Below are positions 37,367 through 46,395 of a DNA stretch of 64,000 nt, one piece after another (positions within the stretch are counted from its first letter, which is position 1; the number at the start of each line of letters is the position of its first letter). The notes beneath the pieces were generated by a model that saw only the letters and a list, made by a program, of their open reading frames with translations, searched no databases and was not told the origin of the DNA. Origin of the DNA: Candidatus Rifleibacteriota bacterium (GTDB lineage: Bacteria > Muiribacteriota > Ozemobacteria > Ozemobacterales > Ozemobacteraceae); assembly GCA_015233155.1 (NCBI GenBank), contig JADFYG010000005.1, positions 44,200 through 108,199 on the forward strand. The letters run 5' to 3'. The position numbers and the translations under genes are program-made.

Positions 37367-38053
37367 TCATTCACTCAACGGTAATTCAATTGAAAGTGTG
37401 CCGGTCGCGGTCTTTAAATGAGGCAGATCCGGAAGAATATTTTTTTTCCGCGCCGGAGTCTCACCACGCTGGGAAAACAGATTAGGGTGGCTGAAGGTAT
37501 GGTGCAGCTTCACAGTCTCGCCCGGCTTGAACCCAACCCGCGGAAAAGTTACTCTGTTAGTGCGTTTAAGCAAGCCAAATACCCATGGAAACGTCATCTC
37601 GACAGTCACATCCACGACGCCTTCGGCTAATTCACGAATCTCGCCCCGGTACAGCGCGGTATAGTCGATACCAACTCCGTGCTTCTTTTCACCAGGAATA
37701 GCATAGCGTTCGCGAACCTCCCGCTCGACCAGCGAGATTTCACCTTTTGGCCGGCGATTGAAAAGAATCCGTCCTGTTTCCGGTAGTTTGTCCGGTTTAT
37801 CGCCGGTGTAAATAATCTCTATTTGCAATGCCGCTGTTTTTTTTCCCCGATTGGTGGTTTCAGACATATGAAGTTCTGACTTGCATGTGGGACAGTACAT
37901 TACAAGGGCGGAAATTCCCTTTGCACCACAGACAGGACAATCGAGCGCTTCGACACACTCTGGAACATAGATACCAACGACAACAAACATCATGGAGATG
38001 CAAAATACATAAAAACGCCGAATATTCAGACATAAAAATAGGGACGAACACAC
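37367..38053 (-). CDS. Exported zinc-ribbon protein, function unknown
   Basis: The frame starts with GTG at 38053 (228 residues) and has a hydrophobic leader (ISMMFVVVGIYVPECVEA) followed by a zinc ribbon, CPVCGAKGISALVMYCPTC. The remaining part is a beta-rich domain (for example VGIDYTALYRGEIRELAEG and VGFKPGETVKLHHTFSHP) that I do not recognise. An ATG at residue 21 is an alternative start. It resembles the other exported zinc-ribbon protein at 20997-21878 only in plan. It is 31 bp downstream of pseG on the same strand, so it may belong to the sugar operon. Confidence 0.7.
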   Translation of the reverse strand: MCSSLFLCLNIRRFYVFCISMMFVVVGIYVPECVEALDCPVCGAKGISALVMYCPTCKSELHMSETTNRGKKTAALQIEIIYTGDKPDKLPETGRILFNRRPKGEISLVEREVRERYAIPGEKKHGVGIDYTALYRGEIRELAEGVVDVTVEMTFPWVFGLLKRTNRVTFPRVGFKPGETVKLHHTFSHPNLFSQRGETPARKKNILPDLPHLKTATGTLSIELPLSE

Positions 38054-38084
38054 TTTTCAGACTTCCTTCATCAGACGATCCGTC

Positions 38085-39143
38085 TTAATTTCGCTCACGG
38101 CAAAGTATTTCGAGACGATCAGCGGCGCGAACTGCACCAAGTCCATCGATAAGTCTTCTCTGCCGCTCGATCATCACCCGGCGTTCCACTGAGTTCCCCG
38201 CCAATGCAAACATCGTCGATATAACATGTTCTATTTCAGGATTCCCGGCCGCTGTCGGAAAAGCTTCCCGCATGTCGAGACAAAGACCTGTTTTTCTGGA
38301 ACCAACAATATCAGGAGTCCGGCGCTGGTTATCCGCGAAGACGACGGCCAGGCTGGCGATTCCGAGAGCATAGACTTCCCAAAGGGTTCCCCCGCCACCA
38401 GTTATCGCTATTCCGGCGCTTGCGAGCAAACCGGCCAGGAGCTGCGGTTCATCATGAAGACTGCGGCCCTGCGGTCTCTCAGCAACCCATTCACGAAGAA
38501 GATGCTTCGGGCAATCAGGAGAAACGACGACCTGTACCAAGCGATTAGAGTGCCCTGAAAATGCGTCAAGTATCTTCATCGTAATTTTTTCGACATTGCC
38601 ACCCCCGAGTGAAATGACCGTCGGTCCATCTGTCGGCGTACCCTCGTCGCGACGCAGAGATAGAATTTCCGGCCGTATCAGAGTGAATACTTCGCCTGTC
38701 AATGTCACTGGAATTCCCTGTCGGCGATAGACCTCGTCAGAAGCCAACGGATTTGGGTTGATTACAACTTCCACGGGAAGCATGCGATCCGCGAGATCAT
38801 CTATTGCTCCCAGCGCCCATGGACCACGACATAATGTCGCGAAGTCATCGACTGTAAATCCATAATGATCAATGATCAAAAGATCAGGTTTCCATTTGGT
38901 CGCTATTTCGCGAAGCGTCTTTCCATGAGATGGGGCAAGCGTTCCAACTCGCAGTGGGCCATATGGATCCTCGATGAGTTCGAAGCAATCTGCAGTCACG
39001 AACGACGCAGGAAGTTCTGTGCCCATAAAACCGACTGTCCAACCACGTTTCCGCAGTTCAACTCCAAGAGTGCGACATCGCATCGCATGCCCCAAACCAA
39101 TAGTCAGACCACCGTCCGCGCGAAAAAGTACTCTTTTTTTCAT
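38085..39143 (-). CDS. pseG: PseG-like UDP-sugar hydrolase
   Basis: PseG removes UDP from UDP-2,4-diacetamido-2,4,6-trideoxy-altrose in pseudaminic acid synthesis. The 352 residues begin MKKRVLFRADGGLTIGLGHAMRCRTLG, with the GxGHxMRC motif that contains the catalytic histidine (about residue 19), then LLIIDHYGFTVDDF and GGGNVEKITMKIL, and a glycine-rich TGGGGTLWEVYALG near 250 that matches GT-B UDP-sugar binding. The PseG fold is a GT-B relative of MurG, so related hydrolases cannot be excluded. It is 25 bp downstream of pseC, its pathway partner. Confidence 0.85.
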   Translation of the reverse strand: MKKRVLFRADGGLTIGLGHAMRCRTLGVELRKRGWTVGFMGTELPASFVTADCFELIEDPYGPLRVGTLAPSHGKTLREIATKWKPDLLIIDHYGFTVDDFATLCRGPWALGAIDDLADRMLPVEVVINPNPLASDEVYRRQGIPVTLTGEVFTLIRPEILSLRRDEGTPTDGPTVISLGGGNVEKITMKILDAFSGHSNRLVQVVVSPDCPKHLLREWVAERPQGRSLHDEPQLLAGLLASAGIAITGGGGTLWEVYALGIASLAVVFADNQRRTPDIVGSRKTGLCLDMREAFPTAAGNPEIEHVISTMFALAGNSVERRVMIERQRRLIDGLGAVRAADRLEILCRERN

Positions 39144-39168
39144 GCCGTTAAAAAACTCACCAAAATAA

Positions 39169-40386
39169 TCATTTTACAGCTTCTTTCAGAGCGCTGACTA
39201 CTCGTTCAACTTCATCATCCGAAATGTCTGAAAAACATGGAATCGATAACGTATGCCGATAATAAGCCAAAGCCGCAGGCAGATGTTTCATCGCGCCTTC
39301 GGGGTTCTCTGCACCAGCGCCGTATGCGGGCATCATCGGCACCGGAAGGTAATGAACCTGAGTTCCAATGCCCTTTGCGCGTAATTCATTCATGACCTGG
39401 ACGCGACTTTTTCCAAGAGCCTTGAAGTCGATCAATACTATGACCAAATGATACGCATGACATAAGCCTTCGCTAATTTTCGGAAATATGATATAAGGCC
39501 ATTCAGTGAATGCAGAGCGATATCGAGCTGCAACCTCGTGCCTGCGGGTCAGAAAAATGGGTAGACGGGCAAGTTGAGAAGTTCCCAATGCCGCCTGAAT
39601 GTCAGACAGACGATAGTTGAAACCAAGCTCCTGCATTTCATAATACCAGGGATTTGGAGCCCCCGTCTCGTCAAAAGCTTCAGAGCGAATTTTCATCGCA
39701 GACGAAGCTCTATTAATACCGTGACTGCGAAAAAGACGCAGTCTGGCATCAAGCGCAGAATCGTGAGCTGTGATCATGCCGCCTTCGCCTGTAGTGATAT
39801 GTTTGACAGGGTGAAAACTGTAGATCGTCAGATCGACAGTTTTACATGCTCCGATCTGAAGTTTTTCGCCATGATTGTTTGTCCATGTTGCGCCAAGTGC
39901 GTGGCAGGCATCTTCGATCCAAATGAAACCAAATTTTTCTTTCAGACGCGAAAAAGCCTGCATATCACACGGATATCCCGCCAGGTCAACAGTTATGACC
40001 GCCTTGAACGGCTTCCCGGCACGCTGAGCTGCATCAAGCATTTTTTCGCATTCGCCGGGATCGAGCAGACAGGTTTCCGGATTGATATCAGCGAACTCGA
40101 CTGAGGCGCCAACATATCGGGCACAATTGGCTGAAGCTACGAAAGTAATCGGTGTGGTAAGCACACGATCGCCAGCCCCAATACCGGCTGCAAGACATCC
40201 AAGATGCAGTGCGGCTGTGCCGCTGGCACAAGCCACAGCAAAAGGGGCATTGACAAAAGTCGCAAACTCTTTCTCGAAGCGACCTATTTCAGGACCCTGA
40301 GAGAGAAAATCGGACTTCAGCGTTCTGACAACTGCTGCGATATCTTCATCAGAAATTGACTGGTGAGCATACGGTATGAATTTCAT
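39169..40386 (-). CDS. pseC: PseC-like UDP-4-keto-sugar aminotransferase
   Basis: This PLP-dependent DegT/DnrJ-family enzyme has the signature of PseC: MKFIPYAHQSISDEDIAAVV, then FLSQGPEIGRFEKEF, and the PLP lysine in FHPVKHITTGEGG (Lys195). PseC aminates UDP-4-keto-6-deoxy-AltNAc before acetylation by PseH. A closely similar enzyme could serve another amino sugar, but the neighbour PseG supports pseudaminic acid or a relative. The pathway's PseB, PseF, PseH and PseI genes are not in the window. It follows manC by 3 bp, so it belongs to the nucleotide-sugar operon. Confidence 0.88.
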   Translation of the reverse strand: MKFIPYAHQSISDEDIAAVVRTLKSDFLSQGPEIGRFEKEFATFVNAPFAVACASGTAALHLGCLAAGIGAGDRVLTTPITFVASANCARYVGASVEFADINPETCLLDPGECEKMLDAAQRAGKPFKAVITVDLAGYPCDMQAFSRLKEKFGFIWIEDACHALGATWTNNHGEKLQIGACKTVDLTIYSFHPVKHITTGEGGMITAHDSALDARLRLFRSHGINRASSAMKIRSEAFDETGAPNPWYYEMQELGFNYRLSDIQAALGTSQLARLPIFLTRRHEVAARYRSAFTEWPYIIFPKISEGLCHAYHLVIVLIDFKALGKSRVQVMNELRAKGIGTQVHYLPVPMMPAYGAGAENPEGAMKHLPAALAYYRHTLSIPCFSDISDDEVERVVSALKEAVK

Positions 40387-40389
40387 GAA

Positions 40390-41877
40390 TCAACCTTTGC
40401 GCGCCCTGGATACAGATTCAGTCCTGCCTTTTACTTTTTCGGTATCGGCTTTAGGAACACCACGACCGAAATCATCATCAAATCGCTCTATATCATCCTC
40501 CTCAAGATAGCCGCCTACTTGTATTTCGATGATTTGCAGGGGAATGCGTCCGGGATTAGCGAGCCGGTGAAGTTGCGTAGCCTGTATATATGTGGAATGG
40601 TTCTCACGCAGATATATCTCATCGTCGCCGTTTCGAATCGCGGCGGTTCCGGAAACAACCACCCAATGTTCACTTCGATGCGCATGCCGCTGTAAACTAA
40701 GGCGTTTGCCCGGCTGGACGATGATACGTTTGATTTTGTATCTAGGTCCATTTTCAAGAATTGTATAACTACCCCACGGCCGATAAACCGTGAGGTGCTC
40801 GGCAAACTCTCGCCGCTGGTCGAGTTTGAGCTTGTCGACAATCTCCTTCACGCGCTGACTCTCGCTCAAAGGGCAAATCATCAAAGCGTCCGGAGTGTCG
40901 ATAATGGCCATATCATCCACTCCCAAAGTGGCAATCGTGCGATTCCGGCTGTATATCAGGCTGTTTTTTGTATCTATGGCAATGTGATCGCCAACGATGA
41001 CATTGCCATTTGCATCTTTATTGCTGATTGCATGCAGACTCTGCCAACTTCCGACGTCACTCCAGCCAAAACACGCGGATATTACCGCCGCCTTCTTTGT
41101 TTTTTCCATTATTGCATAATCGATCGATATAGATGGGACCGTCTCGAATACCTTTTTCACAACATCCATATCATGCGCATCTATCTTTTCGAAAGCAGCC
41201 GCCACTTCCGGGCATAGCTTCTTTCCTTCGGCAAACAGTGCCTTCGCTGGAAGCACGAACATACCACTGTTCCATGTGAAAGTTCCGGCTTCGAGATAGG
41301 TTTCCGCTTTGACACGATCAGGTTTTTCAACAAACCGTTTTACGACAAACGCTTTGCCTCCGGCAATGCCACAACCTGCTTCAATGTAACCATAGCCTGT
41401 TTCAGGGTGGGTAGGTTTGATACCAAATGTTACGAAATATCCTTTTCGAGCCAGATCAACAGCTGCCTGCAACTGGGACTGATATATGTCTTCTTTCGTG
41501 ATCAAATGATCCGAAGGTAAAACCACTACAATTGCACCATCTCCGCCTTGTTGCAATGCTGCGCGCGCAGCCCAGAAAATCGCCGGAGCAGTGTTGCGTC
41601 CACATGGTTCAGCCATGACGACAGGAATGGCCGCAGGAAAGAAAGCTGACATCTGTGCTTCTACCTGATGAGCATAATCGGTACTGGTAACTATCATTTG
41701 CCGATCGGCGGAAACTATGCCAAGCGTCCGACGACTGGTTTCCTGTAATAGCGTGTTGTCACCGGTCAATGCAAGCAACTGTTTGGGCCAACTCTGTCGC
41801 GACAACGGCCATAGACGGGTTCCTGACCCACCCGCCAGAATCGCGGCAAACACAGCGGATATATTTTGTTTAGACAT
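40390..41877 (-). CDS. manC: Mannose-1-phosphate guanylyltransferase/mannose-6-phosphate isomerase
   Basis: The enzyme makes GDP-mannose. The N-terminal part has AAILAGGSGTRLWPLSRQSWPKQ and the later FVEKPD, the nucleotidyltransferase motifs; the C-terminal 150 residues form a cupin with YKIKRIIVQPGKRLSLQRHAHRSEHW, the isomerase. The start was placed at ATG 41877, where AAGGA lies upstream and an 8-base overlap with galE is formed; the longer frame overlaps galE by more. The length of 495 residues is typical of the fused enzyme. A low-complexity basic tail follows the cupin. GDP-mannose feeds mannose or fucose-type glycans. Confidence 0.95.
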   Translation of the reverse strand: MSKQNISAVFAAILAGGSGTRLWPLSRQSWPKQLLALTGDNTLLQETSRRTLGIVSADRQMIVTSTDYAHQVEAQMSAFFPAAIPVVMAEPCGRNTAPAIFWAARAALQQGGDGAIVVVLPSDHLITKEDIYQSQLQAAVDLARKGYFVTFGIKPTHPETGYGYIEAGCGIAGGKAFVVKRFVEKPDRVKAETYLEAGTFTWNSGMFVLPAKALFAEGKKLCPEVAAAFEKIDAHDMDVVKKVFETVPSISIDYAIMEKTKKAAVISACFGWSDVGSWQSLHAISNKDANGNVIVGDHIAIDTKNSLIYSRNRTIATLGVDDMAIIDTPDALMICPLSESQRVKEIVDKLKLDQRREFAEHLTVYRPWGSYTILENGPRYKIKRIIVQPGKRLSLQRHAHRSEHWVVVSGTAAIRNGDDEIYLRENHSTYIQATQLHRLANPGRIPLQIIEIQVGGYLEEDDIERFDDDFGRGVPKADTEKVKGRTESVSRARKG

Positions 41878-42910
41878 GACAATATCCTTTTCGGTGATTC
41901 CATGCGTGTTCGACGATGATTCCAAGATCGGAAAACCTGGGTTTCCAGCCAAGAATATTGCGAGCCCGCGAAGCGTCGCCTACGAGGCGGGGAGGATCAC
42001 CCGCTCGGCGTTGTCCAAACAATGTCGGAATCTTCCGCCCCGTTACGTACTCAGCGGTTTCAATAACTTCTTTGACTGAGTATCCGGCGCCATTCCCAAG
42101 ATTGAAGCCACCAGAAATTCCTCCGTTTTGCAAATGACGCAGAGCGAGCACATGCGCATCAGCAAGATCACTCACATGAATATAGTCACGAATGCAGGTA
42201 CCGTCGGGGGTTTGGTAATCAGTACCGAATACAGTGATATTCGGTCGTCGGCCCAAAGCCGCATCGAGTACAAGGGGAATCAGATGGCTTTCGGGATTAT
42301 GCCGTTCACCGATTTCGACGTCAGGGTCTGCTCCGGCGGCATTAAAATAACGCAATGCCAGCCACGACAGCCCATGTGCTGCCGAAAAGTCGGCCATCAT
42401 GCGTTCCATCATCAATTTTGTCCATCCGTAGGTATTGATGGGATTTTGTGCATGATCATCCGGAATAGGTGTTGCAGCAGGCATACCATAGGTAGCTGCG
42501 CTTGAACTGAAGACAAGATTTTTCACTCCATGGTCGCGCATGGCTTCCAGCAGTGAAAGACTTCCGACGACATTATTGCGATAGTATTTTCCTGGGTCGA
42601 GAACCGATTCGCCCACCTGAGCAAAGGCTGCGAAGTGCATGACTGCTATCGGGCGATACAGGGCCAACATATTGTCGAGTTTGGTGCGATCTTCGAGACT
42701 CCCCTCGATAAACGGCCCCCACTTGACATCATCCCGATGTCCACAGACGAGATTATCGTAGGCAACCGGAACAAAACCAGCCGCCGCCAAAGTTTTACAT
42801 GCATGCGAACCAATATAACCGGCGCCACCAGTCACAACCACGGTCGGCTTGCCGACAGATGCAGTTATGTTCGATTCAACACTCCCATCGCGAACTCTCG
42901 CCTCACTCAC
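41870..42910 (-). CDS. galE: UDP-glucose 4-epimerase
   Basis: GalE interconverts UDP-glucose and UDP-galactose, and often UDP-GlcNAc and UDP-GalNAc; Pel polymer needs GalNAc. The short-chain dehydrogenase fold shows the Rossmann motif VVTGGAGYIGSHACKTL, the nearby NN-type signals, the catalytic SSSAATYG and YGWTKLMME (Tyr-x-x-x-Lys), and DYIHVSDLADAHVLAL. Its 346 residues are typical, with about 20 extra N-terminal residues. It overlaps the nucleotidyltransferase stop by four bases and the manC start by eight. Whether it accepts N-acetylated sugars cannot be told by eye. Confidence 0.94.
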   Translation of the reverse strand: MSEARVRDGSVESNITASVGKPTVVVTGGAGYIGSHACKTLAAAGFVPVAYDNLVCGHRDDVKWGPFIEGSLEDRTKLDNMLALYRPIAVMHFAAFAQVGESVLDPGKYYRNNVVGSLSLLEAMRDHGVKNLVFSSSAATYGMPAATPIPDDHAQNPINTYGWTKLMMERMMADFSAAHGLSWLALRYFNAAGADPDVEIGERHNPESHLIPLVLDAALGRRPNITVFGTDYQTPDGTCIRDYIHVSDLADAHVLALRHLQNGGISGGFNLGNGAGYSVKEVIETAEYVTGRKIPTLFGQRRAGDPPRLVGDASRARNILGWKPRFSDLGIIVEHAWNHRKGYCHV

Positions 42911-43920
42911 CGATTTCCTCCGAGACCACCACCCATATCGATAACTGAGTTATCTCCTATGTTGATACGTTGAGGACCATCAGTCAATTCAACTGAATCT
43001 CCGATGAGCGATTCGGCCAGAATAACGTTTTTCAGAATCGTATTTGCATTTATGACGCTGTCCTTGATTATGGAACACTCGATCTGACAACCCTCCGCGA
43101 TGGAAACATGGGGTCCTATGACGGAGTGATTCACTTTTGCCGACGGGTGAATCGCAACCGGTGGAATAATGACACACCCCTCTATGCAATAGTGGCTGCA
43201 GCTGGTATTTTCCAGGAGGTATCGATTCGTGGAAAGTAACGTATCCGCCTTGCCACAATCAAGCCATTCGTCGATCTCAGGCGCTCCCAGTTTCATTCCT
43301 TCGGCGATCATGAGCTTGAAAACTTCAGGCAAATAATACTCGCCTTTCACGGTCAACTTGAGATCGATGGCCTTGGCAAGACTGTTCATAAAACGATTGC
43401 CGTCACGCAGATAATATAATCCGACCTGAGCCAGTTTGCTGACCGGCTGATCAGGCTTTTCAACCATGTCTACTATGATTCCATCCTTCATTACGTTTAC
43501 ACCGAAGCGTTTGTAATCCAAGACTTCTTTCGAATAAATGAGACCATCCAGCCCTTCGCAAAGCCGTGGAATACGTGTAAGATCGGTGACAAAAAGAGTA
43601 TCATTGAAGACCACGAGCACATCATCGCCAGGTTTGATGCGATTGGCGGCAAGCCAGACAGCATGAGCCGGACCGAGACGTTCCGCCTGCGTTATATAAA
43701 CCGGATTCAGGTTAGGATAATGTTCCTTCATGAATGATTCTATAATGCCGCCGTTTTCATCAGTAATGAATATTATTTCATCGGTCTTGACCTTGGAAAC
43801 ACTGTTAATGACATGTTCCAGGACGGTTTTTCCGGCAACCCGAACTAAAGATTTGGGTTTATTCAGAGTGTGAGGGCGAAGACGAGTACCTTTCCCGGCA
43901 ACCGGCAGGATAATTTTCAT
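42907..43920 (-). CDS. Sugar-1-phosphate nucleotidyltransferase with left-handed beta-helix tail
   Basis: The 337 residues begin MKIILPVAGKGTRLRPHTLNKPKSLV, the nucleotide-binding motif of RmlA/GalU/GlmU-like enzymes, with ADR-type FVEKPD-like motif present as VDMVEKPDQP. The last 100 residues have the hexapeptide pattern of a left-handed beta-helix (IHPSAKVNHSVIGPHVSIAEG), as in GlmU or GlgC. It makes an NDP-sugar from a sugar-1-phosphate; the sugar is not certain (glucose, GlcNAc or mannose). Position between ugd and galE fits UDP-glucose supply. Confidence 0.85.
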   Translation of the reverse strand: MKIILPVAGKGTRLRPHTLNKPKSLVRVAGKTVLEHVINSVSKVKTDEIIFITDENGGIIESFMKEHYPNLNPVYITQAERLGPAHAVWLAANRIKPGDDVLVVFNDTLFVTDLTRIPRLCEGLDGLIYSKEVLDYKRFGVNVMKDGIIVDMVEKPDQPVSKLAQVGLYYLRDGNRFMNSLAKAIDLKLTVKGEYYLPEVFKLMIAEGMKLGAPEIDEWLDCGKADTLLSTNRYLLENTSCSHYCIEGCVIIPPVAIHPSAKVNHSVIGPHVSIAEGCQIECSIIKDSVINANTILKNVILAESLIGDSVELTDGPQRINIGDNSVIDMGGGLGGNR

Positions 43921-43923
43921 GAA

Positions 43924-45240
43924 TCATGACCTCCCGATCGAATGATATTCAAAACCGAGTGCTTTCATGCGCTGTGGATCATATAAATTGCGACCGTCAA
44001 TGATCAGAGGCTTTTTCAACAGTGATTTGATTCTATCGAAATCGGGGCGACGAAATTCATTCCATTCGGTAACAACCATCAAAGCATCTGCCCCATCAAG
44101 AGCTTCATAACTCTTACGCGCATATTCGATGCGATCTCCGAAAACTTTTTTAGCTTCATTCATGGCTTCCGGATCATAAGCTCGCACTTTTGCTCCGGCT
44201 GCAAGAAGCTTTTCGATCAGGACAATTGCCGGAGCCTCCCGCATGTCATCAGTGTTTGGCTTGAAGGCAAGCCCCCACACTGCAACTATCTTGTTTTTCA
44301 TATTGCCGGAATATCGTGCCTCAAGCTTATTAAACAAGACTTCCTTCTGGCGATAGTTGACTCGTTCGACAGACTCGAGAATTTCAAGTCTGTAACCTTT
44401 CTCGCTTGCGGTGCGCACGAGAGCTTGAACATCTTTCGGAAAGCAGCTTCCACCGTATCCTGCGCCAGGAAAAATGAAAGAATATCCGATGCGCGAATCT
44501 GAACCTATGCCTTTACGTACGCTGTCAACATCGGCTCCGAGACGTTCGCACAGATTGGCTATGTCATTCATGAATGAAATCTTGGTTGCCAGCATGGAGT
44601 TGGCGGCATATTTTGTCATCTCGGCCGATCGCACATCCATTACGAGAATTGGTTTTTCGGTGCGCACGAATGGGGCATACAGTTCTTTCATCAATTCTGC
44701 TGTACGTACATCATCGCAGCCCACAACCACACGATCAGGCTTCATGAAATCATCGATAGCATTGCCTTCCTTAAGAAATTCCGGATTGCTCACCACGTCG
44801 AATGGCAAGCTGAGTCCACGCTTAGCCAGTTCTTCATGCACGACAGCCCTTACTCGATCTGCTGTTCCAACCGGCACGGTCGACTTGTCGACTATTACCT
44901 TGAATGAATCCATGTTCTGGCCGATCTGGCGAGCAACGGAAAGCACGTATTGCAAATCTGCGGAGCCATCTTCGCCTGGAGGAGTTCCGACGGCGATGAA
45001 TAACATCAAGCCATGGGCGACAGCTTCTTTAATATCGGTCGTAAAACTCAGACGTTCTTCCTGGACATTACGTTTGACCATCTCTTCCAAACCTGGCTCA
45101 TAAATGGGGATCTCTCCCCGTTGCAGGCGATCAACCTTTGATTGGTCGGTATCCATGCATATGACGTCGTTTCCTGATTCGGCAAAACAGGTGCCTGAAA
45201 CGAGTCCGACATACCCGGTTCCGATGAGACTGATCTTCAT
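43924..45240 (-). CDS. ugd: UDP-glucose 6-dehydrogenase
   Basis: This NAD-dependent enzyme oxidises UDP-glucose to UDP-glucuronate. The start was placed at ATG 45240, where GGAGA lies upstream, giving 438 residues and [23 protein letters not shown] (Rossmann GxGYVG). Other landmarks are [38 protein letters not shown] with the catalytic Cys, and [16 protein letters not shown]. It is the first gene of the sugar operon and shares a short divergent region with the LptF/LptG gene. UDP-glucuronate can serve capsule or LPS synthesis. Confidence 0.95.
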   Translation of the reverse strand: MKISLIGTGYVGLVSGTCFAESGNDVICMDTDQSKVDRLQRGEIPIYEPGLEEMVKRNVQEERLSFTTDIKEAVAHGLMLFIAVGTPPGEDGSADLQYVLSVARQIGQNMDSFKVIVDKSTVPVGTADRVRAVVHEELAKRGLSLPFDVVSNPEFLKEGNAIDDFMKPDRVVVGCDDVRTAELMKELYAPFVRTEKPILVMDVRSAEMTKYAANSMLATKISFMNDIANLCERLGADVDSVRKGIGSDSRIGYSFIFPGAGYGGSCFPKDVQALVRTASEKGYRLEILESVERVNYRQKEVLFNKLEARYSGNMKNKIVAVWGLAFKPNTDDMREAPAIVLIEKLLAAGAKVRAYDPEAMNEAKKVFGDRIEYARKSYEALDGADALMVVTEWNEFRRPDFDRIKSLLKKPLIIDGRNLYDPQRMKALGFEYHSIGRS

Positions 45241-45286
45241 AAAAAGTTCTCCAATCTGATAATTGAATATCCAGACAAAACAGAGC

Positions 45287-45314
45287 ATAATACCACCCGC
45301 ACACCAATTTTCAA
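45287..45314 (-). promoter_or_regulatory. Candidate promoter of the nucleotide-sugar operon
   Basis: On the minus strand TTGAAA (45309-45314) and TATTAT (45287-45292) are separated by 16 bp, about 47 bp upstream of the ugd ATG. It lies in the only 75-bp gap between ugd and the divergent permease gene. It is a fair match to sigma70. Confidence 0.55.
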
Positions 45315-45315
45315 A

Positions 45316-46395
45316 ATGATCAAAACCATAGACCGATACATTTTCATGCAGCTTTTAGGGCCGTTTTTCTTCGGCTTCTTCATGTTCGTCACGGTTATCG
45401 CTATCGATCCGCTGATGTTTGCACTGCAGAGCATAGTGAATGACAACGTCTCGATTATCACCGTGGTGCGATGGTTTTTTTACAGACTTCCGCAGGATAT
45501 GATTTTTACGTTTCCGATGTCGGTGCTCCTGTCTACGCTTTTGGTCTTTGGGCGTATGTCCAAAGATTCAGAAACTATCGCTCTCAAAGCCGGAGGAATT
45601 AATTTTTTCAGATTATTGTTGCCAGTGTTTTTCTTCGCGATTCTGGTCACTGCATTCAGTCTGGCATTCGAGGATCTGATAGTTCCGCAAGCGAACCAAC
45701 GTGCGCAGGAAATACGCCACACGGAGATCATGCGCATTGTCGAGCCAGATGCCACCGAAAATGCCATAATGCGTGTCTCAGACGGGGGATTCGCTTATGC
45801 CCGCAAGGTTTATGAAACAAGCGGAACTATCGAACGCATGTTGATAGAGTATTACGACAACGGTCTGCTCGTGAGGCGCCTTTCGGCTGCCGGAGCGCGC
45901 TGGACTGGAAAAAACTGGGAACTGGATGCCGTCATCGAACAACGATATCGTGAAGGTCGGGTCACAGAAAGCAGCACGACGCCATTGCTTCGGATGCCCA
46001 TGGTCCGTGAAACACCCACTGATTTTGCGCGACAAAGCAAGAAACCCAATGAGATGAGTTATCGCGAATTAAGTGACCGCATCGAAACCTACGATCGCAC
46101 TTCATTTGTGGACACAACCGAGTTGAAAGTGGAACTCGCATTGAAAACATCTCTGCCGCTGGCAAGTATATTTTTTGCGTTGATCGGTGCGAGCTTTGGT
46201 CTGACAAGTTATCGCAGTGGTGCTTTCATCGGTTTCGGCGTCTCAATCATCATTATTTTCGTGTATTACGTGATTATGAGCTTTGCGACGGCGATGGGTA
46301 AATCCGGCTTGATTCCGGTCTTCCTGGGTGCTCACATGCAGAACATCGTCTTCGCTATTGCGGGCATCTTCCTTGTGCGACGCGTAAATGCCTGA
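45316..46395 (+). CDS. LptF/LptG family permease
   Basis: LptF and LptG are the membrane halves of the LptB2FG ABC transporter that extracts LPS from the inner membrane. The 359-residue product starts [24 protein letters not shown], a classical YjgP/YjgQ start, then has [25 protein letters not shown], the conserved region between TM helices 2 and 3, a periplasmic domain, and further helices near the end. I cannot tell LptF from LptG. Note that no Shine-Dalgarno sequence precedes the ATG (the upstream bases are CAATTTTCAAA). Its stop overlaps the next gene (TGATG). Confidence 0.88.
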   Translation: MIKTIDRYIFMQLLGPFFFGFFMFVTVIAIDPLMFALQSIVNDNVSIITVVRWFFYRLPQDMIFTFPMSVLLSTLLVFGRMSKDSETIALKAGGINFFRLLLPVFFFAILVTAFSLAFEDLIVPQANQRAQEIRHTEIMRIVEPDATENAIMRVSDGGFAYARKVYETSGTIERMLIEYYDNGLLVRRLSAAGARWTGKNWELDAVIEQRYREGRVTESSTTPLLRMPMVRETPTDFARQSKKPNEMSYRELSDRIETYDRTSFVDTTELKVELALKTSLPLASIFFALIGASFGLTSYRSGAFIGFGVSIIIIFVYYVIMSFATAMGKSGLIPVFLGAHMQNIVFAIAGIFLVRRVNA

